From: JALQTD01 sp965656785
GTDB taxonomy: Bacteria; Bacteroidota; Bacteroidia; Flavobacteriales_D; Sanyastnellaceae
Length of the DNA stretch: 21,190 nucleotides
Reading direction: 5' to 3'
Assembly: GCA_965656785.1 (NCBI GenBank)
Contig: CBFHLY010000037.1
Coordinates: forward strand, 1 to 21,190
The notes below the pieces were generated by a model, which was not told the DNA's origin, searched no databases, and worked only from the letters and a program-made list of their open reading frames with translations. Of the stretch, positions 1-6,640 are shown piece after piece; position 1 is the stretch's first letter, and the number at the start of each line of letters is the position of its first letter. The translations under genes were made by a program, and so were the position numbers.

Positions 1-789
1 ACTCGGCTTCAACACCACGAACGCCGGTTTCACCAGCCCCAACATCCCACGCCGCAATTCCGTCGTGTTCAACCCGATGAGCTCCTCGTCGAGGGCGATA
101 GGCAGCGGGCTTGAGGCAACGAGTTCCGCCAGCTCTTTCCAGTTAGAGGGTTTCAGGGGCTGCTCGATGCTGTGGAGGCCGAATTCCGCCAGCGCCTCGC
201 ACTTCGTCAAGGCCGTCCAACCTGATTCGGGACGGCTGAAAGCGCCGTTCGCGTCTACCCGCAGCACGGCGGCTGGCGCGCGGTGCCGGATGGCCCGCAC
301 GAGTTCGATCTCCTCCTCGAACGGCAGCGTCCCCACCTTCCATTTCAAGGTGGTGAACCCGCGCTCGAGCAACGACTCGGCTTGGTCCAGCATCGCTTCT
401 GCCGTGTCCATCCAAATCAGGCCGTTGATGGGCAAACCGGCTTCCCCGCGGGTGAAGGGCGTGTCGAACAAGACGCGCTCGCCCGGGGTAAGCAGGTCGA
501 TGAGCGCTGTTTCTACGGCGAAGCGCACCGCGGGCTGGGAGTCCGGGATCGCGTCGGGATCGAGGACACCCGAGGCCGCAACCGCCTTGAGGGCGCGGGC
601 AGCACGCAAGGGATGCTCCGGACTGAGCCCCGGGATGAGCGAACACTCGCCGCGCCCGATGCGCCCGTCCGGATGCCGCGCTTCGATGAACCACGTCGGC
701 TTTTCCGTCAGCGTGTCGCGTGAGGTCCGCGCCGGCACGTTGAATTTCAATGGATGATCAACGATTTGGATATCAAGACCTTGCATCAT
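1..789 (-). CDS. menC: o-Succinylbenzoate synthase MenC (3' end outside window)
   Basis: Enolase-superfamily enzyme that dehydrates SHCHC to o-succinylbenzoate in menaquinone synthesis, in the cytoplasm. The 263 residues visible contain the full set of superfamily residues: the K-x-K pair in LKWKVG (K149, K151), metal ligands in RVDANGAF (D179), SIEQP (E209) and IALDEE (D234), and the second catalytic lysine in VLKP (K261). About 70-90 C-terminal residues are missing compared with the usual length, because the gene runs off the left edge. The start is one of two tandem ATG codons at 789 and 786. The first overlaps the menA stop (ATGA), so translation is probably coupled. As the last visible gene of the men operon, it may be followed by menE outside the window. 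Identification is secure from motifs and context; the exact first Met is not. Confidence 0.93.
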   Translation of the reverse strand, partial: MMQGLDIQIVDHPLKFNVPARTSRDTLTEKPTWFIEARHPDGRIGRGECSLIPGLSPEHPLRAARALKAVAASGVLDPDAIPDSQPAVRFAVETALIDLLTPGERVLFDTPFTRGEAGLPINGLIWMDTAEAMLDQAESLLERGFTTLKWKVGTLPFEEEIELVRAIRHRAPAAVLRVDANGAFSRPESGWTALTKCEALAEFGLHSIEQPLKPSNWKELAELVASSPLPIALDEELIGLNTTELRRGMLGLVKPAFVVLKPS

Positions 790-1706
790 GGCAGCATCGG
801 GTTGCGGGTGGCCGCCAGGAACAGGAACAGAGCGACGACCGCGGTGGAGATGGCGATTTTCTTGAGTTCGGGGTCGAGGGCTTGAGGGGACGTGGTTTGG
901 CCCACCCGCAGGGCGTGCTGGAAGTGGACCAAACCCAGCAACGCAATCCACATCATCCCGCGCCACTGGCCGGATTCCACCCCATTCGTGAAGGCCAAAA
1001 GCGCCGCCCACCCCAGCCCAAGCAACGCCCAATGGTACCGCTTCGCACGCGCAAAGCCCATCCGCGTCACGAGCGTGCGCTTGCCCGCAGCCGCATCCCG
1101 TTCATGGTCGCGCATGTTGTTCAAATTCAGCACCGCCACGCTCATCGCCCCCGTGAACGTCCCCGGCAGCAACCACGCCCACGACCACTCCCCGCTCACG
1201 AGGAACGCGGTACCGGCGACGCCCACCCAACCGAAGAACACCATCACCATGAGGTCGCCGAGGCCGCGGTACCCGTACGGGTTTTTGCCAGCGGTGTACG
1301 AATACGCAGCGTAGATGCCTGCGATCCCCGCCGCGATGAGGCCGAGTGCCGCGGTCAGCAACCCCGATCCGGATAAGGCCAGCACCACCGTGCCCACGCC
1401 CGAGACCAGCGCCAATGCCGCAAGGGCGACCACCGCCCGGCGCATGGAAGCACGGGAGATGCGCCCCGAAGCCACGGCCCGATCGGTGCGTTCGGCACCG
1501 TCGGCGCCGTTCTCGGCGTCACCGAGGTCGTTGGCGTAGTTGGACAGGATTTGGAGCAGCAACACCGTCCCCAACGCCGCCGCAAAAACCAGGTAAAACC
1601 GCTCCGCATCCGGCCGATATCCGACCGCCGCCCCCATCAATACGCACGCACTCGCTAACGGCAGGGTGCGCAGCCGCGCAGCTTGGATCCAATCGTTCAC
1701 AGCCAT
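786..1706 (-). CDS. menA: 1,4-Dihydroxy-2-naphthoate polyprenyltransferase MenA
   Basis: UbiA-family integral membrane prenyltransferase that attaches the polyprenyl tail to DHNA, giving demethylmenaquinone. The 306-residue length is typical. The first Asp-rich motif is seen in NYANDLGDAENGAD (about residues 56-69) and the second in NNMRDHERDAAAGKRT. Both bind the Mg-diphosphate of the prenyl donor. Between and after them are several long hydrophobic segments, including LVFAAALGTVLLLQIL and AVVALAALALVSGVGTVVLAL, consistent with the usual bundle of about nine helices. The N-terminal WIQAARLRTLPLA is a typical MenA opening. The start overlaps the menD stop by 10 nt and the stop overlaps the menC start, so the gene sits inside a translationally coupled men operon. 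Confidence 0.96.
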   Translation of the reverse strand: MAVNDWIQAARLRTLPLASACVLMGAAVGYRPDAERFYLVFAAALGTVLLLQILSNYANDLGDAENGADGAERTDRAVASGRISRASMRRAVVALAALALVSGVGTVVLALSGSGLLTAALGLIAAGIAGIYAAYSYTAGKNPYGYRGLGDLMVMVFFGWVGVAGTAFLVSGEWSWAWLLPGTFTGAMSVAVLNLNNMRDHERDAAAGKRTLVTRMGFARAKRYHWALLGLGWAALLAFTNGVESGQWRGMMWIALLGLVHFQHALRVGQTTSPQALDPELKKIAISTAVVALFLFLAATRNPMLP

Positions 1707-3304
1707 CGGGTTTCATTTTGGTTCGGTCGGGCATCCATCAAGCGCTGGTAGGCCAAATCGCTCGCCGCCCCATCTGTCTCCACCACCAACACCTTCACCC
1801 CATCCCGGGTTCCCCCCGCGAACAACCAATCGAGCCCGGCCCGCACACCTTCGGCAGAACGGGCGGTTTGGCACGCCGCCCCCACACTGGCCGCCGCAGC
1901 GTCCAGCGAACGCCGTCCACCCGCCGCCACCGACCGGCAATCCCCGCCCTCGAAGTACCGCGTCAACAACCCCGATTCCTTCGGTCCCTTCAACCACCGG
2001 AAGATGCCCCCACCGCCGTTGTCCACCACCACCACCCGAACGTTCCGCGGCTCGGGATCAACCCACAACCCATTCAAATCATACAAGAAGGCCAAATCCC
2101 CCGTCACCACCACCACCCACTCATCCGGATGAGCCAACGCCTCCCCCACCGCCGTGGACGTGCAGCCATCGATGCCGGCCACCCCGCGGTTCGCGTGCAC
2201 CCGCCGGGCGCGCCATGGAACGAGCTGTGCATACCGGGCCGCCGTGGAATTCGCGATGTGCACGCTGGCGGATTCGGGCGCGGTTTGGCCTACCGCTGCG
2301 ATGACGGCCGCATCCGACAGCGCGTCCTGCAACGGCACCTCCGCGAGCGGCATCGCCTGGCCCCGCTCCGGCCGGCCGGCCGCCAACTCCATCAACCAGG
2401 CCATCGGGTCCTCCACCTGAACGTGCTCCAAGCGCCCCCAAACGTCCCAAGGCCCCGCCCCCACATGCACGTGCCGGGTGCGTTCCGGAACCGCATTCCG
2501 CAGCGCCTTGCTCATGGGCGGTCCGCCCACGGTGATGACGACGTCGGGAAACGGTTCGGTTCGGTGGCGCATCCACCGGTCGGCCGAAGCTTCCACCCCA
2601 TACCAACCGCTGAACGCGTCCGCGATGAACTCGAACGCACACGCCTCAGGTACCCGACGCCGCTCGGTGTGCGGGGCGGGGCCGAGCAACACGAGCACGC
2701 GGTCCGTTGGGGCGATGGGGGCGATGCGCGATGGGGCTGGGGCGGAGGGCTCCGTAGATGGCAACGGAGCGGGGGGCGTTTCTGCGATGCCGTAGAGCGG
2801 CTCGTCGAACGGAACGTTGAGGTGGACCGGGCCATCGGTTGCGGCCCGCCACGCCTCGGCGATGCGCGCGCGCAACGCGGACGCGTCGAGGAGGTCGGCG
2901 TCGAGGGTGGTTTCGTAGCGGGTGTGGGCGGCGAAGAGGCCGGACTGCCGGACGGTTTGGCCGTGGCCGCGGTCGATGGCTGCTGCGGGTCGGTCGGCGG
3001 TCAGGGCGATGAACGGAACGCCTTGGTAAAAGGCTTCGGCCAAGGCGGGACCGAAGTTTACGGCGGCCGTTCCGCTCGTGGAAATGGCCGCCGCGGGCAC
3101 GCGGGTGCGCAGGGCCATGCCGAGGGCGATGTGGGCCGCGGCGCGCTCGTCGACCGCGACCGCCAATTCGATTTGGGGGTGGTGATGAAACGCCAGCACC
3201 AAGGGCGCATTCCGGGAACCGGGAGCGACCACCGCGTAACGCAATCCCATCGCAGCCAAATCGGCAGCCAACCACCGCGCCGCAGCGTGCTCAGACGTCC
3301 ACAT
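1697..3304 (-). CDS. menD: SEPHCHC synthase MenD (ThDP-dependent)
   Basis: 2-Succinyl-5-enolpyruvyl-6-hydroxy-3-cyclohexene-1-carboxylate synthase, joining isochorismate and 2-oxoglutarate in menaquinone synthesis. The 535 residues fit the family. The N-terminal Pyr domain has VVAPGSRNAPL (about 25-35) and the ThDP-activating glutamate in AVDERAAAHIALG (E53), then STSGTAAVN and PVHLNVPFDEPL. The C-terminal PP domain has the ThDP/Mg motif TGDLAFLYDLNGL and VDNGGGGIF. The reading frame is open upstream, but this ATG is preferred: it begins the conserved domain and lies 14 nt after the menF stop. A -7-like TACCTTTG lies only 4 nt before it, so menD may have its own promoter with almost no leader. 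Codon use changes within the gene, from C-ending in the first half to G-ending in the last third. Confidence 0.97.
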   Translation of the reverse strand: MWTSEHAAARWLAADLAAMGLRYAVVAPGSRNAPLVLAFHHHPQIELAVAVDERAAAHIALGMALRTRVPAAAISTSGTAAVNFGPALAEAFYQGVPFIALTADRPAAAIDRGHGQTVRQSGLFAAHTRYETTLDADLLDASALRARIAEAWRAATDGPVHLNVPFDEPLYGIAETPPAPLPSTEPSAPAPSRIAPIAPTDRVLVLLGPAPHTERRRVPEACAFEFIADAFSGWYGVEASADRWMRHRTEPFPDVVITVGGPPMSKALRNAVPERTRHVHVGAGPWDVWGRLEHVQVEDPMAWLMELAAGRPERGQAMPLAEVPLQDALSDAAVIAAVGQTAPESASVHIANSTAARYAQLVPWRARRVHANRGVAGIDGCTSTAVGEALAHPDEWVVVVTGDLAFLYDLNGLWVDPEPRNVRVVVVDNGGGGIFRWLKGPKESGLLTRYFEGGDCRSVAAGGRRSLDAAAASVGAACQTARSAEGVRAGLDWLFAGGTRDGVKVLVVETDGAASDLAYQRLMDARPNQNETRWL

Positions 3305-3308
3305 GCCG

Positions 3309-3316
3309 CAAAGGTA
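3309..3316 (-). promoter_or_regulatory. Bacteroidota -7 element TACCTTTG just before menD
   Basis: The minus strand reads TACCTTTG, a full match to the Bacteroidota TAnnTTTG -7 element, then CGGC and the menD ATG. A weak -33 candidate (TTT instead of TTG) lies 19 nt upstream, inside the 3' end of menF. If used, transcription would begin at or next to the ATG. This is an inference from the motif only. Confidence 0.45.
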
Positions 3317-3318
3317 CT

Positions 3319-4296
3319 TCAGGTCCGCAGTCCCGAAAGGATGCTCGCGATCTTCGCTTCCGTTTCGTCCCATTCGCTGTCGGGATCGGAACCGTCGACG
3401 ATGCCCCCGCCCGCGTGGACGCGCACGCCATCGGCGAGCCATTGCATGCAGCGGAGGTTGACGAAGAGGGCACCGCCGGAGGGCGTGTCGAGGCCGAGGA
3501 AGCCCGAATAGTATCCGCGGGAGCGGCGCTCGGTCCGTTCGATGAAGCGAAGGGCGGCGAGGAGGGGCGCTCCACCGACTGCCGGGGTGGGGTGAAGCGA
3601 ACGCGCGATTTGGGTGAGGGATTGGGCGGAGTGAAAGCGGATTTGGCTTTCCAAATGCGCGATGCGTCCGTAAATCCGGTCGCGCACGGTGCCCACCTCC
3701 ACTTCGCGCACGCCCAGCCGCTGCAGCACGCGCTCGATGTAATCGACCACCACCGCTTGCTCGTTGCGCTCCTTCGCGGTCCACTCGGTGCGGATGTCCA
3801 TCCGGCGGGTGCCGGCCAAGGCGACGGTCTCGAAGGCGTCGCCATCGCGCTTCAATAGGAGTTCTGGGGTGGCGCCGGTCCACGTTCCGGCTGCGGGATG
3901 CTGCAACAGGTACACGAACGCGTCGGGGTATTCGGCGCACTTGGCGTTGAAGGCCGCTTCGGGGCTGCTGTGCCCTGCAGGAATGAGGTCGACGCGGCTG
4001 AGGACGACCTTTTCGAATTCGCGTTGGGCGATGGCCTGGAGGCTCGATCGGATGGCGGCGAGGTGTTCCGTGCGTGAAGTGGGGCGAAAGCTGTCCTCGC
4101 CGGGGGGCGGGAGCGTCAGGGTGCCCGGCTCCGGCGGGGTGGTCGCTTGGGGCCGACCGCGAAAGGCCAAATGCGGATGCGCCGCATCGTTCACGAACGG
4201 CGCAAAATGGAAGACCGCCTCGCCATCCGGTGCCGGAAGCAAGGTCATGACGTCGGTTTCACCGGGCATGCGCCACCACAGGCGAACCTCACCCAT
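3319..4296 (-). CDS. menF: Isochorismate synthase MenF
   Basis: Chorismate-binding enzyme that converts chorismate to isochorismate, the entry step of menaquinone synthesis. The family motifs appear in order: EFEKVVLSR (K96, the expected general base), GATPELLLKR (about 141-150), VALAGTRR (about 158-164), KERNEQAVVVDYI, LHPTPAVGG (about 234-242), RGYYSGFLG (about 260-268) and VHAGGGIVDGSDPDSEWDETEAK near the C-terminus with the Mg-binding acids. At 325 residues it is shorter than E. coli MenF (about 430), because the N-terminal barrel half is reduced, as in other Bacteroidota versions. A siderophore-type isochorismate synthase is possible by sequence, but menD directly downstream makes MenF much more likely. 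The ATG overlaps the upstream thioesterase stop by 8 nt. Confidence 0.94.
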   Translation of the reverse strand: MGEVRLWWRMPGETDVMTLLPAPDGEAVFHFAPFVNDAAHPHLAFRGRPQATTPPEPGTLTLPPPGEDSFRPTSRTEHLAAIRSSLQAIAQREFEKVVLSRVDLIPAGHSSPEAAFNAKCAEYPDAFVYLLQHPAAGTWTGATPELLLKRDGDAFETVALAGTRRMDIRTEWTAKERNEQAVVVDYIERVLQRLGVREVEVGTVRDRIYGRIAHLESQIRFHSAQSLTQIARSLHPTPAVGGAPLLAALRFIERTERRSRGYYSGFLGLDTPSGGALFVNLRCMQWLADGVRVHAGGGIVDGSDPDSEWDETEAKIASILSGLRT

Positions 4297-4690
4297 GGGC
4301 TGGAACGAGCATCGCGGTCAGCCGAGAAGTGCAGACCAGGTGGCCCTCGTCGTCGACGAGTTCGATGTGCCAAACGTGCAGCCGGCCGCCTTTGTGCTTG
4401 AGGGTGGCGCTGCCGTGAACGTGGCCGGAACGGACGCCTCGGAGGTGATTCGCGTTGACTTCGATGCCCACGGCGTGCATGCCGCGCTCGGCTGCAATGA
4501 AGTGGGAACCGACCGAACCGAGGGTTTCGGCGAGGACGACGCTCGCCCCGCCGTGCAGGAGGCCATAGGGCTGGTGGGTGCGAGAATCCACCGGCATGCG
4601 CCCGGTGACGCGTCCTTCAGCAACCTCAAGCACCTCGATTCCCAGCACGTCGCCAATGTTTGGAGCCCAGCCTTCGGTGGATTTGTCCAT
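4289..4690 (-). CDS. menI: Hotdog-fold thioesterase, probable DHNA-CoA hydrolase (MenI-like)
   Basis: A 133-residue PaaI/YdiI-type hotdog thioesterase. The signature HQPYGLLHGGASVVLAETLGS (about 39-59) has the HGG turn and the catalytic glutamate position (E55) of the YdiI/MenI group. GIEVNANHLRG and the C-terminal TSRLTAML are also typical. As first gene of the men operon, overlapping menF, it probably hydrolyses 1,4-dihydroxy-2-naphthoyl-CoA to DHNA. That substrate is inferred from context, since the family also includes phenylacetyl-CoA and enterobactin proofreading enzymes. The frame is open to 4741, but the ATG at 4690 is preferred because a further-upstream start would run through the divergent promoter and into the response-regulator gene. 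Confidence 0.85.
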   Translation of the reverse strand: MDKSTEGWAPNIGDVLGIEVLEVAEGRVTGRMPVDSRTHQPYGLLHGGASVVLAETLGSVGSHFIAAERGMHAVGIEVNANHLRGVRSGHVHGSATLKHKGGRLHVWHIELVDDEGHLVCTSRLTAMLVPAHG

Positions 4691-4697
4691 GGTCGGT

Positions 4698-4719
4698 GTA
4701 ATTTTGGTCTGAAAATTAC
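4698..4719. promoter_or_regulatory. Divergent promoter with interrupted palindrome between menI and the response regulator
   Basis: The 32-nt gap between the two divergent starts (4690 and 4723) holds a perfect inverted repeat. Arm GTAATTTT (4698-4705) and arm AAAATTAC (4712-4719) are separated by GGTCTG. The plus strand gives TAATTTTG, a full match to TAnnTTTG, 16 nt before the regulator ATG. The minus strand gives TAATTTTC, one mismatch, 20 nt before the thioesterase ATG. The palindrome therefore covers both presumed -7 elements and could be an operator or simply back-to-back promoters. Confidence 0.5.
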
Positions 4720-4722
4720 GGC

Positions 4723-5436
4723 ATGTCAGACCAGTCCCCACACTCCGTCCGCCTCCTCCTCGTTGAAGACGATGCTTCGCTGCGGCGGATGCTGAAAATC
4801 AACTTGGAACAAGAAGGCTGGCACGTCACCGAGGCCGCAGACGGACCGAGCGCATTGAACGCCTTCCGTTCGCAGCGGCTCGACGCGGCCATTTTGGACG
4901 TCATGCTCCCTGAACTGGACGGCTTGAGCATCTGCCGAACGGTGCGGCTTGAAGGCAACAAAACGCCGATCTTGTTCCTCACAGCGAAAAATGCCGGCGA
5001 AGACCGGGTGGAGGGCCTGCGGTTGGGGGGAGACGATTACCTCGGCAAGCCCTTCAACTTGGAGGAGTTGCTCCTTCGCGTGAAAAAGCTCATCCGCATG
5101 AGCCAACAAGGGCCTGCTGCGGAAGATTTGACCGAGTTGTCGTTTGGGACCAAATGCCACGTGGATTTTGCCGCATACCGCATCACGAAACACGACGGAA
5201 AGGAGCAGGGCATTTCAAAGCGCGAATCGATGCTGCTCAAGTTGTTGGCCAGCAAAACGGGGGAAGTGGTCAGCCGGGAAGAAATCCTCGAGGTGGTCTG
5301 GGGCTATGATGTGTTCCCGAGCACGCGCACCATCGACAACTACATCTTGGCGTTTCGGAAGTACTTCGAGGCCGACCCGAAAAAGCCGCGCCATTTCTTC
5401 TCCGTTCGGGGAGTGGGCTATCGGTTCGAGGCGTGA
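4723..5436 (+). CDS. OmpR/PhoB-family response regulator, orphan
   Basis: A 237-residue two-component regulator. The receiver domain (about 10-125) has the acidic pocket LLLVEDDA (E15, D16, D17), the phosphoacceptor in AILDVMLPELDG (D59), the switch threonine in ILFLTAKN (T87) and the conserved lysine in YLGKPF (K109). The C-terminal winged helix (about 140-236) has ISKRESMLLKLLASKTGEVVSREEIL, then TRTIDNYILAFRKYFE and FFSVRGVGYRFEA. All phosphorylation residues are intact. No histidine kinase lies beside it, so its partner is elsewhere. It is transcribed away from the men operon across a shared 32-nt promoter. Control of that operon or of itself is possible but only inferred. Its 3' end overlaps the convergent membrane gene by 19 nt. 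Confidence 0.95.
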   Translation: MSDQSPHSVRLLLVEDDASLRRMLKINLEQEGWHVTEAADGPSALNAFRSQRLDAAILDVMLPELDGLSICRTVRLEGNKTPILFLTAKNAGEDRVEGLRLGGDDYLGKPFNLEELLLRVKKLIRMSQQGPAAEDLTELSFGTKCHVDFAAYRITKHDGKEQGISKRESMLLKLLASKTGEVVSREEILEVVWGYDVFPSTRTIDNYILAFRKYFEADPKKPRHFFSVRGVGYRFEA

Positions 5437-5816
5437 AGGTGGCGGTGCCACAGGACGAAACCGACGAGCGGATAACAGACCGAACAGGCGACCGAGAACG
5501 CGTCCAAGTCCACCCATAAGATGTAACCGAAGGTGAGCGCGGCACCGAAAGCTTGCGCACCTTGCACCCACCACCCCTGCACGCGCTGCGTTCGTTCACG
5601 GGTGAGGTGGCGAACTGCCAACATGGCCACCAACGTCGGCAAGGAAAGCATCGAGGCGCCCATGGAGGACATGATGGTGACGCCCAGCACCTGATCGGGG
5701 TTGTACGGCATTTCGGCCTGGGTCAGGTCGCTGTGGATGACCATCACAATCGCGGTCAGCAGGCTTCCGCCGACCACGGTGCCCGCCCACGGCCACAGTC
5801 CACGAAAAATATTCAT
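5418..5816 (-). CDS. Small four-helix membrane protein of unknown function
   Basis: I do not recognise the family. The 132 residues show four likely transmembrane segments: about 9-27 (WAGTVVGGSLLTAIVMVI), 44-68 (LGVTIMSSMGASMLSLPTLVAML), 85-102 (GAQAFGAALTFGYILWV) and 107-124 (FSVACSVCYPLVGFVLW). A short basic loop, RHLTRERTQR, follows helix 2. The C-terminus is His-rich and basic (LWHRHLHASNR). The start is the ATG at 5816, just after an AT-rich stretch that could hold its promoter. Its 3' end runs 19 nt into the end of the response regulator on the other strand. The reading frame looks genuine because of the regular hydrophobic pattern, but it has no informative neighbour. Confidence 0.7.
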   Translation of the reverse strand: MNIFRGLWPWAGTVVGGSLLTAIVMVIHSDLTQAEMPYNPDQVLGVTIMSSMGASMLSLPTLVAMLAVRHLTRERTQRVQGWWVQGAQAFGAALTFGYILWVDLDAFSVACSVCYPLVGFVLWHRHLHASNR

Positions 5817-5843
5817 CTTACAATCGTTTGTTTATCAATGGAT

Positions 5844-5857
5844 TGAAAATATTTTCA
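5844..5857. promoter_or_regulatory. 14-bp perfect palindrome upstream of the small membrane-protein gene
   Basis: TGAAAAT followed by ATTTTCA forms an uninterrupted palindrome 27 nt upstream of the ATG at 5816, in the most AT-rich patch of the window. It could be a regulator site or part of a promoter. An eight-A run (T8 on the minus strand) lies at 5867-5874, slightly further upstream. There is no direct evidence of function. Confidence 0.3.
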
Positions 5858-5957
5858 GCGGGATTCAAAAAAAAGAAGGCAACCCCTGAAATCGACCCTC
5901 GTCTTATGGTCAGACACGGTCGAGATACTGTGTTGGTTTCAATTTCTTGCAGGTTTT

Positions 5958-5987
5958 AGAAGGGGGGCCCAAAGGGGCTCCCCTTCT
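5958..5987 (-). terminator. Strong hairpin after rsmG (probable transcription end)
   Basis: Bases 5958-5970 pair with 5975-5987 in an uninterrupted 13-bp stem, including one G-U pair, closed by a 4-nt loop. It starts 14 nt downstream of the rsmG stop codon. No U-tract follows directly on the minus strand (the next bases read AAAACC), so this is not a textbook intrinsic terminator. It may end or protect the 3' end of the sppA-to-rsmG transcript. An eight-T run on the same strand occurs about 84 nt further on, at 5874-5867. Confidence 0.5.
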
Positions 5988-6001
5988 TACTTCAACTCGG
6001 T

Positions 6002-6640
6002 TCATTGCATCTTCACGTAGACCACGAATTTCGTTTCGAAAAACGCTTGGGGATACCACGCGCGAATGGGGAGTTGCTCGGTTGCGGGCTTCACTTCTTC
6101 GAGTTCCGCGGCGAGGTCTCCGCCTTTTAAGTAGAGGATGCCGTTGGGCCACGGGTTGATGCTCCGGCCTTCAAATTTATTCCGCACCCAGGGAATGAAG
6201 CCCGCAAGTCGGGTGACGGCTCGCGACACCACGAAGTCAAAACATCCCTCCACTTGCTCGGCGCGGCCGTGGATTGCCGTAACGTTCTCCAACCCCAAGG
6301 CGTCCACCACCGCCTGCACCACCTTGATCTTCTTGCCGATGCTGTCCACCAACACGAACGAACATTCGGGAAATGCAATCGCCAACGGAATGCCCGGAAA
6401 TCCTCCGCCTGTCCCCACATCCAGCACGCGGCTGCCTGGAGCAAACCGCATGGCCCGAGCAATGGCAAGGCTGTGCAATACGTGCCGCTCCTCGAATTGG
6501 TCAAAATCCTTGCGCGAAATCACGTTGATGGCCGCATTCCATTCCGCATAGAGCGGACGAAGTGCATGGAGCTGAGCCAATTGCGCATCGCTCAACTCCG
6601 GATGGAATCCTCGGTAATCGAACACCTCAGATGGCTTCAC
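6002..6640 (-). CDS. rsmG: 16S rRNA (guanine-N7) methyltransferase RsmG
   Basis: SAM-dependent enzyme that methylates G527 of 16S rRNA. The 212 residues match the family length. Visible are YAEWNAAINVISRKD (about 31-45), the SAM-binding loop RVLDVGTGGGFPGIPLAI (about 71-88), VDSIGKKIKVVQ and the family signature FVVSRAVTRL. The start is GTG, giving a first segment (xKPSEVFDYRGFHPELS) that aligns with typical RsmG N-termini. It overlaps the end of the sigma-factor gene by 14 nt. A good Shine-Dalgarno match, GGAGGTGAT, lies 11 nt upstream of the GTG, inside the sigma-factor gene. It is the last gene of the six-gene minus-strand run and is followed by a strong hairpin. Confidence 0.96.
   Translation of the reverse strand: MKPSEVFDYRGFHPELSDAQLAQLHALRPLYAEWNAAINVISRKDFDQFEERHVLHSLAIARAMRFAPGSRVLDVGTGGGFPGIPLAIAFPECSFVLVDSIGKKIKVVQAVVDALGLENVTAIHGRAEQVEGCFDFVVSRAVTRLAGFIPWVRNKFEGRSINPWPNGILYLKGGDLAAELEEVKPATEQLPIRAWYPQAFFETKFVVYVKMQ

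Noticed and set aside
1346..3511. 721-codon plus-strand open frame opposite menD and menA
   Set aside because: It is Pro/Arg/His-rich with no recognisable domain and mirrors the codons of clear MenD and MenA on the other strand. Long antisense frames are expected at this G+C.
1697..3940. Longer menD start upstream of 3304
   Set aside because: The extra 212 residues are low-complexity Arg/Pro/Ser sequence overlapping menF; the conserved MenD N-terminus begins at the ATG at 3304.
5880..5960. Possible tRNA or known small RNA in the gap after rsmG
   Set aside because: No cloverleaf, no T-loop (GGTTCGA) consensus and no CCA-type acceptor pairing could be built; only simple stems are visible.
5910..6152. 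Small minus-strand frame across the rsmG end and the hairpin
   Set aside because: Basic, low-information sequence overlapping the rsmG coding end in another frame and reading through the hairpin; no credible start signal.
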